Shown here: positions 8,575 through 17,965 of the stretch, piece after piece
Layout of the letters: every line of letters begins with the position of its first letter
How positions within the stretch are numbered: the first letter of the stretch is position 1
Source: Cyanobacterium sp. T60_A2020_053
GTDB lineage: Bacteria > Cyanobacteriota > Cyanobacteriia > Cyanobacteriales > Cyanobacteriaceae
Length of the DNA stretch: 64,000 nucleotides
NCBI GenBank assembly: GCA_015272165.1
Contig: JACYMF010000030.1
Location: 1 to 64,000, forward strand
Direction of reading: 5' to 3'
Translations under genes and position numbers: made by a program
Notes under the pieces: model-generated
The model's database searches: none
What the model was told of the DNA's origin: nothing
The model's input: only the letters and a program-made list of their open reading frames with translations

Positions 8575-10581
8575 ATGGAAAGTTTAAAATTATACGAATA
8601 TGCTTGGTTAATACCAACTTTACCCCTCCTCTCAGCGATGGTAGTTGGTATCGGTTTAATTTCTTTTAACCAAGCCACCAACAAGTTAAGACAAGTTAAC
8701 TCTATCTTTATTATCTCAGTTTTAGGAATTTGTCTAGCGCACTCCGCCGCGCTATTTTGGAGTCAGTGGACGGGCGCTGAACCTTATACTATGATGATTG
8801 AATGGGCAAAAGCTGGAGATTTTTCCCTCAGTATGGGTTATACCATCGACCATCTTAGCTCATTAATGTTAGTTATCGTTACCACCGTTGCTCTATTGGT
8901 GATGATCTATACTGATGGCTATATGGCGCATGATGACGGTTACGTGCGCTTTTATGCTTACCTCAGTATCTTTAGCGCCTCCATGCTTGGCTTAGTAGTC
9001 AGCCCTAACTTAGTACAAGTGTATATCTTTTGGGAATTGGTGGGGATGTGTTCCTATTTACTGATCGGCTTTTGGTACGATCGCACCGCCGCCGCCAATG
9101 CCTGTCAAAAAGCCTTCGTTACGAATAGGGTAGGAGATTTTGGCTTATTGTTAGGGATGTTAGGATTATATTGGGCAACAGGGAGTTTTGACTTCGGTAT
9201 CATGGGTGAAAAACTTCATGAATTGGTCATTTCTGGACAGTTAGCAGGGTGGTTAGCTGCTTTACTAGCGATTTTGGTCTTTCTAGGTCCTGTGGCTAAA
9301 TCCGCTCAATTCCCCCTTCATGTGTGGCTACCAGATGCCATGGAAGGTCCTACTCCTATTTCTGCGTTAATTCATGCGGCTACCATGGTAGCGGCTGGAG
9401 TTTTTTTAGTAGCGAGAATGTATCCTGTATTTGAGCCTATTCCTGTGGCAATGGATTTAATTGCTTGGGTGGGATGTTTTACGGCGTTGTTGGGCGCTAC
9501 CATTGCTTTAACCCAAAATGATATTAAAAAAGGTTTAGCTTACTCCACCATTTCTCAGTTAGGTTACATGGTGATGGCGATGGGAATTGGTGCTTATAGT
9601 GCCGGTTTATTCCATTTAATGACCCATGCTTATTTTAAGGCAATGTTGTTCCTTTGTTCTGGTTCTGTGATTCATGGTATGGAAGAAGTGGTAGGGCATG
9701 AACCAGTTTTGGCACAAGATATGCGTTTAATGGGTAGTCTGCGCAAATATATGCCCATTACTTCTAGTTGTTTTTTAATCGGCACTTTAGCTATTTGTGG
9801 GATTCCTCCTTTTGCTGGTTTTTGGTCAAAGGATGAAATTTTAGGTTTAGCTTTTGAAGCCAATCCTGTTTTATGGTTAATCGGTTGGTTAACGGCTGGT
9901 TTGACTGCTTTTTATATGTTTAGAATGTATTTTATGACTTTTGAAGGGGATTTTCGTGGCAAGGATCATGAAATTCAAGAGCAGTTATTACAAAGTGCTA
10001 ATATTACCCCTAGTGGTGAATCTCATCATGGTGATAAACCCCACGAATCACCTTTAACTATGACTTTCCCTCTCATGATGTTGGCGATTCCTTCTATGTT
10101 TATCGGTTTGTTAGGTTTACCTTGGCAAAATCGTTTTGAGGAATTTATCGCTTCCCCTAATGAGGAAGTGATGGAAGTAGCGCATCATTTTGATTTAACG
10201 GAATTTCTCGTTATGGGTGGTAATTCTGTTGGTATTGCGTTAATTGGTATTACCCTTGCTTCTTTGATGTATCGCACTAAACAAATTAATCCTCAAGCCA
10301 TCGCTGAAAAATTCCCTACTCTTTATCAATTTTCCCTCAATAAGTGGTATTTTGACGAATTTTATGACCGTGTTTTCGTGAAAGGTAGTCGCCGTTTGGC
10401 GCGCGCCATCATGGAAGTAGATTATAAAGTGGTGGATGGCGCTGTTAATTTGACGGGTTTATTTACTATCGTCAGTGGCGAAGGTTTGAAGTATCTGGAA
10501 AATGGGAGGGCGCAGTTTTACGCCTTAATCGTTTTTGGTGCTGTGTTAGGGTTTGTGGTAGCTTTTAGCGTTATTGGCTAA
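8575..10581 (+). CDS. ndhF: NAD(P)H-quinone oxidoreductase subunit 5, NdhF1 type
   Basis: Membrane subunit of the thylakoid NDH-1L complex, which drives respiration and cyclic electron flow around photosystem I with proton pumping. About 668 residues, many transmembrane helices, with the antiporter-like core (YDRTAAANACQKAFVTNRVGD, LPDAMEGPTPISALIHAATMV, ALTQNDIKKGLAYSTISQLG) and the C-terminal lateral helix region. Overall sequence fits NdhF1 rather than the CO2-uptake paralogues NdhF3/F4, and no cupA/ndhD3 is nearby. ATG 8575 (MESLKLYEYAW) matches family N-termini; an in-frame start 17 codons earlier is unlikely. Confidence 0.95.
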   Translation: MESLKLYEYAWLIPTLPLLSAMVVGIGLISFNQATNKLRQVNSIFIISVLGICLAHSAALFWSQWTGAEPYTMMIEWAKAGDFSLSMGYTIDHLSSLMLVIVTTVALLVMIYTDGYMAHDDGYVRFYAYLSIFSASMLGLVVSPNLVQVYIFWELVGMCSYLLIGFWYDRTAAANACQKAFVTNRVGDFGLLLGMLGLYWATGSFDFGIMGEKLHELVISGQLAGWLAALLAILVFLGPVAKSAQFPLHVWLPDAMEGPTPISALIHAATMVAAGVFLVARMYPVFEPIPVAMDLIAWVGCFTALLGATIALTQNDIKKGLAYSTISQLGYMVMAMGIGAYSAGLFHLMTHAYFKAMLFLCSGSVIHGMEEVVGHEPVLAQDMRLMGSLRKYMPITSSCFLIGTLAICGIPPFAGFWSKDEILGLAFEANPVLWLIGWLTAGLTAFYMFRMYFMTFEGDFRGKDHEIQEQLLQSANITPSGESHHGDKPHESPLTMTFPLMMLAIPSMFIGLLGLPWQNRFEEFIASPNEEVMEVAHHFDLTEFLVMGGNSVGIALIGITLASLMYRTKQINPQAIAEKFPTLYQFSLNKWYFDEFYDRVFVKGSRRLARAIMEVDYKVVDGAVNLTGLFTIVSGEGLKYLENGRAQFYALIVFGAVLGFVVAFSVIG

Positions 10582-10608
10582 TTACTCTCATTATTAGCGT
10601 TTGTTTTC

Positions 10609-10676
10609 AGTATATCGGGCTTCTAGCCCGAATCTAATAGAATTATTAATTTGTAGGGTGGGTAATGCCCACCATT
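10609..10676. repeat. Two small palindromes after ndhF
   Basis: CGGGCTTCTAGCCCG and GGTGGGTAATGCCCACC lie in tandem after ndhF. Both resemble short palindromic repeats scattered in cyanobacterial spacers; a related TTCGGCTTTTAGCCCGAA lies near 28070. They may act as weak terminators, though neither has a long T-run. Confidence 0.6.
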
Positions 10677-10729
10677 TAATATTTACATAACCGAGCGCCC
10701 TCCACCATAACCCAGCGCCCTAATAACTA

Positions 10730-10881
10730 ATATCAAGTCCGCTTGATCGCTTACAAATCAATTAAAAACAATCTTAGTTCAATTTATTGAACGAGATACC
10801 ATTGGTTCCGTGTAATTCATTACACAGTGGGTAAATTACGAAGATATAATCTATTTGTAACTAATTATCCGAACTTGATAT
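10730..10881. mobile_element. Family A MITE copy 1, 152 bp
   Basis: Ends are inverted: left ATATCAAGTCCG, right CGAACTTGATAT. The interior has two perfect small hairpins, GTTCAATTTATTGAAC (10777-10792) and GTGTAATTCATTACAC (10810-10825), both conserved in the copy at 45600-45740. No coding capacity. The right end overlaps the PIN toxin gene and supplies its last five codons and TAG stop. Confidence 0.8.
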
Positions 10882-11289
10882 AAATGACATTAATAATTGT
10901 TTAGGTGTCAAAATAGTGATGGTGGTATTTAGTGGATAATCCGTCGGATTACGAGTAACGATAGCATCTAAATTATTTGAGAGTGCAGTATGATACTGTA
11001 CATCATCCTCAAAATCTTTGTAATGTTTTAACAAGGCTTGTTTGATAATTCCTTCATCTACGGCACTAATTTGGCAAATAGTTAGTAATTGTTGTAGAAA
11101 AATTAGTGTCCATTCCTTTCCTCTGGGTTTTTTCAGAATGTAAAATATATCTGTAAAAGTTGTAGCACTAACATAAGCCTCTAATTTTTTTTGTTCTATC
11201 AAGCTAAAAACAACATCCGCATCATCATAAAATGGCTGACGTATTAAAGCATAATCAATAATAATATTAGTATCTATTTGAATTTTCAC
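10861..11289 (-). CDS. PIN-domain toxin of a type II toxin-antitoxin pair
   Basis: A 142-residue PIN-domain protein, presumably a metal-dependent RNase. Acidic residues of the PIN site are visible: IDTNIIIDYA near the start, TTFTDIFYIL (about residues 43-52), and EDDVQYHTALSNNLDAIVTRN with DFPL-type ending TDYPL. Its ATG overlaps the antitoxin stop by four bases. The final residues ISSSDN and the stop codon are encoded by the terminal repeat of a family A element, so the natural C-terminus may have been altered, but the catalytic core is intact. Confidence 0.85.
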   Translation of the reverse strand: MKIQIDTNIIIDYALIRQPFYDDADVVFSLIEQKKLEAYVSATTFTDIFYILKKPRGKEWTLIFLQQLLTICQISAVDEGIIKQALLKHYKDFEDDVQYHTALSNNLDAIVTRNPTDYPLNTTITILTPKQLLMSFISSSDN

Positions 11290-11525
11290 AGGTTATATTT
11301 TTCTTTGAAGTAGTCTGCTTTAGCTTTATCAATGTCAAAACTTTCCGCAACAGGTTTAACTTGTTGTAATAGGCTTTGAAAAGTTTTAGTACGATATTTG
11401 ATATTGCTTTGTGTCTCTTGTGCTATGGTTTGACTTAGTTTGATTTGTTCTAATGTGGGTAATTTTCTGACAAGACTTAATATATCCTCAAAAGTAAGCT
11501 CAGATTCCGTTATTTTCGATTTCAT
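11286..11525 (-). CDS. Antitoxin of the PIN toxin pair
   Basis: A 79-residue charged helical protein upstream of, and overlapping by four bases, the PIN toxin gene. Gene order antitoxin-toxin with an ATGA overlap is typical of type II modules. No classical ribbon-helix-helix or AbrB motif is obvious. The C-terminus (IDKAKADYFKEKYNL) looks like a toxin-binding tail; that is inference. Confidence 0.75.
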   Translation of the reverse strand: MKSKITESELTFEDILSLVRKLPTLEQIKLSQTIAQETQSNIKYRTKTFQSLLQQVKPVAESFDIDKAKADYFKEKYNL

Positions 11526-11558
11526 ACTATTTAATTATTTGATGACTAATTATATTTT

Positions 11559-11650
11559 ATATCAAGTTCGGATAATCACTTATAAAACAAAGTCTGTATT
11601 TTGAGTCTTCAGCAGATATTTAATTGTAACTGTTTAAGCGAACCTGATAT
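11559..11650. mobile_element. Family A MITE copy 4, 92-bp short form
   Basis: Left end ATATCAAGTTCGGATAATCA and right end TTTAAGCGAACCTGATAT are inverted repeats of the family A type, but the interior lacks the two conserved hairpins of the long copies. It sits upstream of the PIN antitoxin gene, so the toxin-antitoxin pair is bracketed by family A ends on both sides. Confidence 0.65.
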
Positions 11651-11822
11651 TACTTCTATCTTCACCATAACCAGCGCCCTCCATCCCATCACAAAAACCT
11701 CTTACTTTTTACTTTTTACTTCTTACTTGGCGTTGAATTTTTATGGGATGATTTATAATGAAGGAAAAAGTTTTATGACAGGAGCTGGGTTACTTTAGCT
11801 AACCCAACCTACACATTCAAGG

Positions 11823-12278
11823 CTAAATTGATTGAATGGTTTCAATAGCCTCATTTACATGAGCTTTAAAATCTAACATGGAATCAAAAATATGTCTAAC
11901 AATACCTTCTTTATCAATAACATAAGTAACTCTGCCGGGTAAGATAAATAAAGTTGCTGGTACACCAAATAATGTCCTCACTTTATCCCCCTCATCACTG
12001 AGTAGAATAAAGGGTAAATTATATTTTTGGGCGAACTTTTGATGAGACTCCACAGAATCGCCACTAATGCCGATAACTTCAGCCCCAGCGCCCTTAAACA
12101 CTTCATAACTATCACGAAAAGCACAAGATTCCGCCGTGCAACCGGGAGTATCATCTTTAGGATAAAAATACACTACCACACTTTTTTGACCCTTAAAATC
12201 GCTCAAACTAACTTTTTCTCCTTGGGTGGATGTCAATGTAAAGTTGGGGGCGCTGTCGCCTACTTTTAAACTTGCCAT
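11823..12278 (-). CDS. bcp: Thioredoxin-dependent peroxiredoxin, PrxQ/Bcp type
   Basis: Reduces hydrogen peroxide and organic hydroperoxides using thioredoxin. 151 residues, thioredoxin fold, with peroxidatic Cys47 in [11 protein letters not shown] and the resolving Cys52 five residues later, the PrxQ arrangement. Cytoplasmic, no signal peptide. Stands alone; the next gene on the same strand (sugar kinase) starts well upstream. Confidence 0.92.
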   Translation of the reverse strand: MASLKVGDSAPNFTLTSTQGEKVSLSDFKGQKSVVVYFYPKDDTPGCTAESCAFRDSYEVFKGAGAEVIGISGDSVESHQKFAQKYNLPFILLSDEGDKVRTLFGVPATLFILPGRVTYVIDKEGIVRHIFDSMLDFKAHVNEAIETIQSI

Positions 12279-12319
12279 AATTAATTAAACTTATTTATTT
12301 TTAACATTACTTTACAATT

Positions 12320-13573
12320 TTACCTGCCTAGAGCCAATAGCGCCCCCCCATAAGCAGATTCCGTTTGATGTGCCGTCATGATTGGTAACTTTAACTTACC
12401 TTGACGAATAGTTGTCCAAACCGCATTTTTTGCACCTCCTCCAGCCGTATAAACTTGAGTCACAGGAGTAGCGCCCATAGTTTCTAATAATTGATAACCT
12501 CGATTTTCAATGTCAGCAATCCCCTCCAATAAACCTTGTAAAAATAGGACTTTATTATCTGGTTTAGGTGTTAATTTTGGCTCTAAATTAACATCATTAA
12601 TGGGGAAACGTTCCCCTTTTTTCAACAGTGGATAATAATTAAAGTTAGTAAATTGAGAAGGATTTATTTGCAAACTTAATTCCTGTAATTCTTGATCAGA
12701 AAAATAATATTTTAATACTGCCCCTCCACTATTAGAAGCGCCCCCCACCAACCACAAATCACCAAAGCGATGACTATAAATCCCTGAAGGAAAATGATCT
12801 ATTTTTGTAGTGCTTAAAAGTTTAATAACCAAAGTTGAACCAAGGGAAGTTACTCCTATTCCAGCTTGACTAGCTCCACTGGCAATAAAAGCACCAATAC
12901 TATCAGTTGTACCAGTTTTAACCACACATTGAGGATTAATTTGATAATTCTTAGCAATATTTGGGCTAATTAAATCTACTACTTCTCCCGGTGATTTTAC
13001 TTGGGGAAATAAATCAAAAAAAGGTAAATTTTGTAACCAATTAGGATAGATTAAATTTTCCACATCATAACCTAACTTTAAGATATTATGATAATCACTG
13101 ATACCTAATTGATTATGTAATAAAAATCCTAACCAATCAGCTTGATTAAGAACATATTTAGCATTATTTGTCAACCCTTTTTTATACCACCAATAGACTT
13201 TACTAAGGCTAGAAGTAGCACTTAAAACTAGATGATTTTTGGGAACAAAATGACGCAATTCATCAAGATAAATTTGCCCTCGATTATCGTTATACCAGAG
13301 AGGAGAATCAAGGGGATTACCCCACTGATCACATAATATCATGGTGCTAGAAGTGCCATTAATAGCGATAGCTCCTAAATGTTGTTTAATCATCAAAGGA
13401 ATATCATTAAGTAATGAAAATAACACTTCTTGCCAATGGTGAGGGGCGCTGTAGTTAACAGGATTGACCTTTTTTTGATAAACAATCCCCAAACTTTCAT
13501 CAATTACCAGCGCCCTTGCCCCAGACGTGCCGAAATCCATTCCCAAATAAAAATCTGACATAGCATTAATCAA
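12320..13573 (-). CDS. FGGY-family sugar kinase, D-ribulose kinase type
   Basis: About 417 residues, shorter than canonical FGGY kinases (~500), matching the compact cyanobacterial/plant group that includes Synechococcus SePSK and plant XK-1, shown to phosphorylate D-ribulose. Visible: phosphate loop DFGTSGARA (about residues 10-18), TTDSIGAFIASGA, TSLGSTLVIK, and GGGAKNAVW near the C-terminus. The strong Shine-Dalgarno AAGGAGG lies about 12 bases before the TTG at 13573, while ATG 13561 (MSDFYLGMDFG) fits the family N-terminus better; the start is unsettled between these two. Confidence 0.82.
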   Translation of the reverse strand: MINAMSDFYLGMDFGTSGARALVIDESLGIVYQKKVNPVNYSAPHHWQEVLFSLLNDIPLMIKQHLGAIAINGTSSTMILCDQWGNPLDSPLWYNDNRGQIYLDELRHFVPKNHLVLSATSSLSKVYWWYKKGLTNNAKYVLNQADWLGFLLHNQLGISDYHNILKLGYDVENLIYPNWLQNLPFFDLFPQVKSPGEVVDLISPNIAKNYQINPQCVVKTGTTDSIGAFIASGASQAGIGVTSLGSTLVIKLLSTTKIDHFPSGIYSHRFGDLWLVGGASNSGGAVLKYYFSDQELQELSLQINPSQFTNFNYYPLLKKGERFPINDVNLEPKLTPKPDNKVLFLQGLLEGIADIENRGYQLLETMGATPVTQVYTAGGGAKNAVWTTIRQGKLKLPIMTAHQTESAYGGALLALGR

Positions 13574-13730
13574 AAATTAATTGACCTCCTTCCCTTTTGC
13601 TTACCTCAACTCGCAAAAACCGAGCTTAAAATAATCAAAATTTGCAAAAAATAACATTTTATCATCGTATTTCTGATATGCAAATCAAAAATATAGCGTT
13701 TTTCATGATAATGAGGTATGTTCATTATTC

Positions 13731-13770
13731 TCAAGTCCCCCTTTTTAAGGGGGATTTAGGGGGATCATCT
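13731..13770. repeat. CCCCCTTTTTAAGGGGG palindromic repeat
   Basis: A C-tract/G-tract palindrome followed by a second G-tract in the spacer upstream of the sugar kinase. The same style of sequence forms the middle of the family B element at 15369-15405 and 28232-28268. Likely a mobile or slippage-prone cyanobacterial spacer repeat. Confidence 0.6.
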
Positions 13771-13794
13771 TGTACCTCAAAAGGGTGGAAATTG

Positions 13795-13917
13795 CTATAA
13801 TTGATACAAAATAGCAATTTATGGAAAATAACTATGATGGCAAAGTCTTTGATTTATAGGCATTTCACCTGATACCTGACACCTCTCCTCACCACTCCAC
13901 TTTTTCCGCAGACTTTA
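13795..13917. mobile_element. Family C element copy, right part, ending at the chlM stop
   Basis: Shares ACAAAATAGCAATTTATG, AAATAACTAT and AAAGTCTTTGATTTATA with the copy at 29209-29467, contains ACCTGAC heptamers, and ends in TTTTTCCGCAGACTTTA, the family right terminus. The last three bases (13915-13917) are the chlM stop codon on the minus strand. Left terminus not recognisable. Confidence 0.6.
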
Positions 13918-14613
13918 TCTAACCGCTTCAAGAAGACGAGAATAATAAAAACTTGTGCTAGTCATGGCAGTACGCTTAATTTGAAAACCATTATCCTTTA
14001 AAATTCTTATAATATCTTCTTCCCGATGTTGATAAGCACGAGTTGCCTTACTCGGGCCTGGAAAAAACTCCCCGATTTTTTTCAATACCGTCAAAAAGGG
14101 AGTTTTTGGAGCAAAACTGATAATTAAACGAGATTTAGCAAGGGATGCCAAATGACTAATCATTGTACTAGCATCCTCAGTGGGATAATGAATCAACACA
14201 TCTAAACAAATAACAGTATCATATTCTCCTCGAATAGATTCCAAATCTTGCACCGCTACCCTAACATTGATGGGATTTTTTACCGTTTCTTTGATTCTTT
14301 CAGCGGCTTCTCCTACCATTTTCGCAGAAATATCACTGGCAAAAACCTTTGCCCCTGCTTGAGCAAGGGGAATGGTTAAACTACCAACCCCACACCCGGC
14401 ATCACAAATGACTAACTCTGACAAGTTGCCATCATCCTGAAGCCATGCCACAACTTTATCAATAGTTTGTTGATGTCCTTGTCTAATATCTAATTGTACC
14501 TTATTAACGCTACCATCACCGTAAATATTACGCCAGCGCTCGAAGCCAGTGGCATTAAAATATTCTTTTACTACTTTTTTATCGTCAATTTTATTTTTAA
14601 CGCTTGTGGTCAT
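13915..14613 (-). CDS. chlM: Magnesium protoporphyrin IX methyltransferase
   Basis: Transfers a methyl group from S-adenosylmethionine to Mg-protoporphyrin IX in chlorophyll synthesis. 232 residues, class I methyltransferase fold with motif I CDAGCGVGSLTIPLA (about residues 70-84), DIS motif II, and the ChlM/BchM C-terminal part (FFPGPSKATRAYQH near residues 188-201, SSFYYSRLLEAVR-type end). The stop codon TAA coincides with the end of a family C repeat element; the C-terminal YYSRLLEAVR looks native, so the protein is probably complete. Confidence 0.93.
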   Translation of the reverse strand: MTTSVKNKIDDKKVVKEYFNATGFERWRNIYGDGSVNKVQLDIRQGHQQTIDKVVAWLQDDGNLSELVICDAGCGVGSLTIPLAQAGAKVFASDISAKMVGEAAERIKETVKNPINVRVAVQDLESIRGEYDTVICLDVLIHYPTEDASTMISHLASLAKSRLIISFAPKTPFLTVLKKIGEFFPGPSKATRAYQHREEDIIRILKDNGFQIKRTAMTSTSFYYSRLLEAVR

Positions 14614-14902
14614 AAGAGGGTAAAGTTTTAAATTATTTGTATTACAATCCTTTACTTTATCAAATAATCAAGGGTTTAAAACCTTCCCTTTTAAGGGATT
14701 AGTAATTTTAAGGATAGTCAAAATTAAATTTACGATTACTTCTCATTAATTGGTGGTTTTCTTGATGAATATAGATTAGAAAACTCGAAAAATTGAAATT
14801 GATTTGTCAAGCATCAGCGCCCTTCACCCTTGACTCGATCTGACACTTTTTGATAGGATAAAAGCATAATGCCATTAAAACTTATCAAGTAATCTTAAAA
14901 CA

Positions 14903-15304
14903 ATGACAGCTAAAGTGGTAAAAACTGACACAGAATGGAAAGAAATTCTGACACCAGAACAATTTCAAGTAACCAGAAAACACGGTACAGAAAGGGCTTT
15001 CACTGGAAAATATCACGATAACAAAGAAAAAGGAATCTATAAATGTGTTTGTTGTGGCAGTGAGTTATTTTCTTCCGAGACTAAATATGATTCTGGCACG
15101 GGGTGGCCAAGTTTTTGGCAACCGGCGGAAGAGAAAAATATTGCCTATAAAACTGATGTTAGCTTCTTCATGAGACGTACAGAGGTTTTATGTGCCAATT
15201 GTGATGCTCATTTAGGTCATGTTTTTGAAGATGGTCCTCAACCCACTGGAAAGCGTTATTGCATGAATTCTGCTGCGCTAGATTTTACTAAAATTGATAG
15301 CTAA
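14903..15304 (+). CDS. msrB: Peptide-methionine (R)-S-oxide reductase
   Basis: Repairs methionine-R-sulfoxide in oxidised proteins. 133 residues, single MsrB domain. Zinc ligands Cys48/Cys51 and Cys97/Cys100, substrate motif GTGWPSFWQ (about residues 66-74) and catalytic Cys120 in KRYCMNS are all present. No signal peptide. Monocistronic by position; a family B element follows 15 bp downstream. Confidence 0.95.
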   Translation: MTAKVVKTDTEWKEILTPEQFQVTRKHGTERAFTGKYHDNKEKGIYKCVCCGSELFSSETKYDSGTGWPSFWQPAEEKNIAYKTDVSFFMRRTEVLCANCDAHLGHVFEDGPQPTGKRYCMNSAALDFTKIDS

Positions 15305-15318
15305 AATCATCAAATTTA

Positions 15319-15520
15319 GGCAAGGATCAAAATTGATTTGTTTTTGACAAGAAGACAATATAAGGATGATCCCCCCCAACCCCCCTTAAAAAGGGGGGAG
15401 ATTCAGGGAGACAGGAGGATTTTTTACTATTAATTGATTTATTAGTAGTTAAAAACCTCTGAACTTTATACTCGTAGATAGTTTGAGAAAGTGACATTTT
15501 TTAGCATGAAACAGCCCTGC
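15319..15520. mobile_element. Family B element copy 2, left end lost
   Basis: For about 170 bp this is almost identical to the complete copy at 28166-28382, including GGATCAAAATTGATTTG, the C-tract/G-tract hairpin and AGACAGGAGGATTTTTTAC. It ends TGAAACAGCCCTGC, the right terminal repeat. The left terminus GCAGGGTGTTTTCA is missing or eroded next to msrB. Confidence 0.8.
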
Positions 15521-15611
15521 CCTTGAGAAGGAGAGACTTTCCTTATTTCACCTTTTATCATCCTTCTCTAAAAGTGACAAAAGAAGGATAATTATTCATT
15601 ATCAATTATCT

Positions 15612-15806
15612 ATGACTGATAAAATCAATAAGATTGAGCATTTAATACAAAATGCCATTACCGATGGTAGGATAACCCCAGCCGAAAGCGAAATAATTCG
15701 CCATGCTGTTTACTTTGATCCTCCTGTCACCACTGAAAAAATACATCTTTGGTGCGAATTACAAATTAAGATTACCAATGCGGAGATTTTATTAGATCAT
15801 GGATAA
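15612..15806 (+). CDS. Small conserved-looking protein, function unknown
   Basis: A 64-residue ORF starting ATG 15612. Predicted all-helical and acidic; the ITDGRITPAESEIIRHA segment (about residues 16-32) resembles small cyanobacterial hypothetical proteins I half-remember but cannot name. Composition looks coding rather than repeat-derived. No neighbours on the same strand suggest a role. Confidence 0.5.
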   Translation: MTDKINKIEHLIQNAITDGRITPAESEIIRHAVYFDPPVTTEKIHLWCELQIKITNAEILLDHG

Positions 15807-15944
15807 TAAATTTGGTTATTTTTGAGAAAAAATATTTTATTAGAATTTTTAAATAATAACTAAAATGTCAATAATCAAAATTTTTCTGATATTAATAGGT
15901 TAAATTAATTTAGTATTTATCACTTAATCTATTTTTTCAGATTG

Positions 15945-15976
15945 TAGTAGAGACTTTGTCTGCAAGGTCTCTACAT
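15945..15976. repeat. GTAGAGAC palindrome
   Basis: GTAGAGACTTTG and CAAGGTCTCTAC form a near-perfect inverted repeat. A degenerate relative is at 28460-28488. This matches the widespread cyanobacterial palindrome built on GTAGAGACGTTG. Confidence 0.65.
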
Positions 15977-16031
15977 TAACAATTAAATAGCCAATTAATT
16001 TTGTTTATTTACTTATTAAGTATCAATTTAA

Positions 16032-17879
16032 TTAACTAACTTTTTGCAAACGAAAATCCTGCAAAACTTGCTCAAAAGTAGCGTTATCTAAAGTTTCTCT
16101 TTCGATTAACATATCTACTAATAAATCAATAACAGGACGATAGTTTTTGATAATATTTTTAGCATTTTCGTGACACTGATTAACAATATTTCTGACTTGA
16201 AGATCAATTTTTACTGCTACTTCTTGGGAATATTCTGTGCGACTCATGGAGTCACCACCTAAAAACAACGGTTGAGTATCTTCTTCTAAAGCAAAAGCAC
16301 CTAAATCCGACATCCCAAATTTAGTCACGATTTGCCTCGCCAAATTAGTGATTCTTTCGATGTCATTACTAGCGCCCGTCGTCACTTCATCTTCCCCAAA
16401 AACTACCTCCTCGGCTGCCCTTCCGCCTAATAACCCTGTAATCCTTGCGTATAGCTGACTACGAGAAATTAAACCCTGTTCTTCAGACGGAGTAAACCAA
16501 GTTAAACCCTGCGCCCTTCCCCGTGGTATGAGAGTGATTTTCTCCACTGGATCATGACCGGGTGTTAAAGTACCTACTAAAGCGTGTCCCACTTCATGAT
16601 AGGCGATCAACCGCTTACTTTTACTATCCACTAAAGGTGTGCCTTCCATCCCTGCAATAACTCGATCAATGGCTTGATCAATTTCTTCCATGGTGATGGC
16701 TTCTTTGCGTTTTCGTGCCGTCAAAATTGCTGCTTCATTAAGTAAATTTGCTAAATCAGCGCCCGAAAAACCCGGAGTGCGCCTGGCAATAGTTTGTAAG
16801 TCCACTTCGGGATCAAGTTTTTTGTTACTAGCATGAACATCTAGCACCCCTAACCTACCCTGTAAATCAGGATAGTCCACAATCACTTGACGATCAAATC
16901 GACCCGGACGCATGAGGGCACTATCTAGTACATCTGGTCTATTGGTAGCGGCGATAACGATAATACCTGAGTTGCCTTCAAAACCATCCATTTCCGTTAA
17001 CAGTTGATTTAAAGTTTGTTCTCTTTCGTCATTACCTCCCCCGATACCGCTTCCTCTTTGTCTGCCCACAGCGTCAATTTCATCAATAAAAACTAAACAA
17101 GGGGCATTTTCTTTGGCGCGACGAAACAAATCTCGCACTCGGGAAGCACCCACCCCCACAAACATTTCTACAAATTCAGAGCCAGAGATACTAAAAAATG
17201 GCACTTCGGCTTCTCCTGCAATGGCTTTGGCTAAAAGGGTTTTACCCGTGCCGGGAGGTCCTACTAATAATACTCCTCTAGGGATTCGGGCGCCCACCGC
17301 CGTAAATTTATCGGGGGTTTTGAGGAAAGTTACCACCTCTTGTAATTCTTCTTTGGCTTCTTCAATTCCTGCCACATCATTAAAACCAACGCCCGTTTTT
17401 GATTCCATCTGAAATTTAGCGCGAGATTTGCCAAAATTCATCGCTCCACCTGCAGAGTTAGCGGATTTGCGAATTAACAGAAATAAACCGATAATCAAAA
17501 ATAGTAATAAAGCTAGTTGCATTCCACTAATTACCGCAGTAGCAGAAGCGCCCCTCGTCTCCACCGTAAATTCAATGTCATTTTCCCTAATTTTGCTGAT
17601 CAATTCTTGATTATTGTTGAATAATCGGACTATTTCCGGTTCATCTTCAGGGGTATTTTGTAGATAGACTGTGGCGTAATTAGTTTCAGGATCAATTTGG
17701 ATTCTAGTAACTTCCCCCGTCTCAATTTTATTTAGTAAGTCACTATAACTAAATTCCTTTTGCTCATTTTGGGCAATACTAGCACCACCGATGATCATTT
17801 GACCAGTGAGGAGGGCGCTGGTAATTAGGGTAATTAAACGATGATTTTTTTTTCTTTGACGGGATTTTTTCACAATCAT
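16032..17879 (-). CDS. ftsH: ATP-dependent zinc metalloprotease FtsH
   Basis: Membrane-anchored AAA+ protease; cyanobacterial FtsH hexamers degrade damaged photosystem II D1 and other membrane proteins. 615 residues: N-terminal hydrophobic segment (about 16-33), second transmembrane helix (about 117-137), Walker A GPPGTGKT at 207-214, Walker B VFIDEID near 263-269, zinc site HEVGH at 428-432. The AAA and protease domains resemble the FtsH1/FtsH2 (type A) group, with [19 protein letters not shown] shared with that group. The N-terminal region ([13 protein letters not shown]) fits FtsH1 better than FtsH2, but I would not fix the paralogue number. Confidence 0.93.
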   Translation of the reverse strand: MIVKKSRQRKKNHRLITLITSALLTGQMIIGGASIAQNEQKEFSYSDLLNKIETGEVTRIQIDPETNYATVYLQNTPEDEPEIVRLFNNNQELISKIRENDIEFTVETRGASATAVISGMQLALLLFLIIGLFLLIRKSANSAGGAMNFGKSRAKFQMESKTGVGFNDVAGIEEAKEELQEVVTFLKTPDKFTAVGARIPRGVLLVGPPGTGKTLLAKAIAGEAEVPFFSISGSEFVEMFVGVGASRVRDLFRRAKENAPCLVFIDEIDAVGRQRGSGIGGGNDEREQTLNQLLTEMDGFEGNSGIIVIAATNRPDVLDSALMRPGRFDRQVIVDYPDLQGRLGVLDVHASNKKLDPEVDLQTIARRTPGFSGADLANLLNEAAILTARKRKEAITMEEIDQAIDRVIAGMEGTPLVDSKSKRLIAYHEVGHALVGTLTPGHDPVEKITLIPRGRAQGLTWFTPSEEQGLISRSQLYARITGLLGGRAAEEVVFGEDEVTTGASNDIERITNLARQIVTKFGMSDLGAFALEEDTQPLFLGGDSMSRTEYSQEVAVKIDLQVRNIVNQCHENAKNIIKNYRPVIDLLVDMLIERETLDNATFEQVLQDFRLQKVS

Positions 17880-17965
17880 ATCTATTAAATATATTCCATT
17901 TTTATCTAATTCTTATTATAGATAGAACAAATAGAGGTTAACATTTCTGATCTATTTTTTTGACC

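Noticed and set aside
9672-9863. Antisense ORF inside ndhF
   Set aside because: Shadow of a strongly conserved gene in another frame; no independent start signal.
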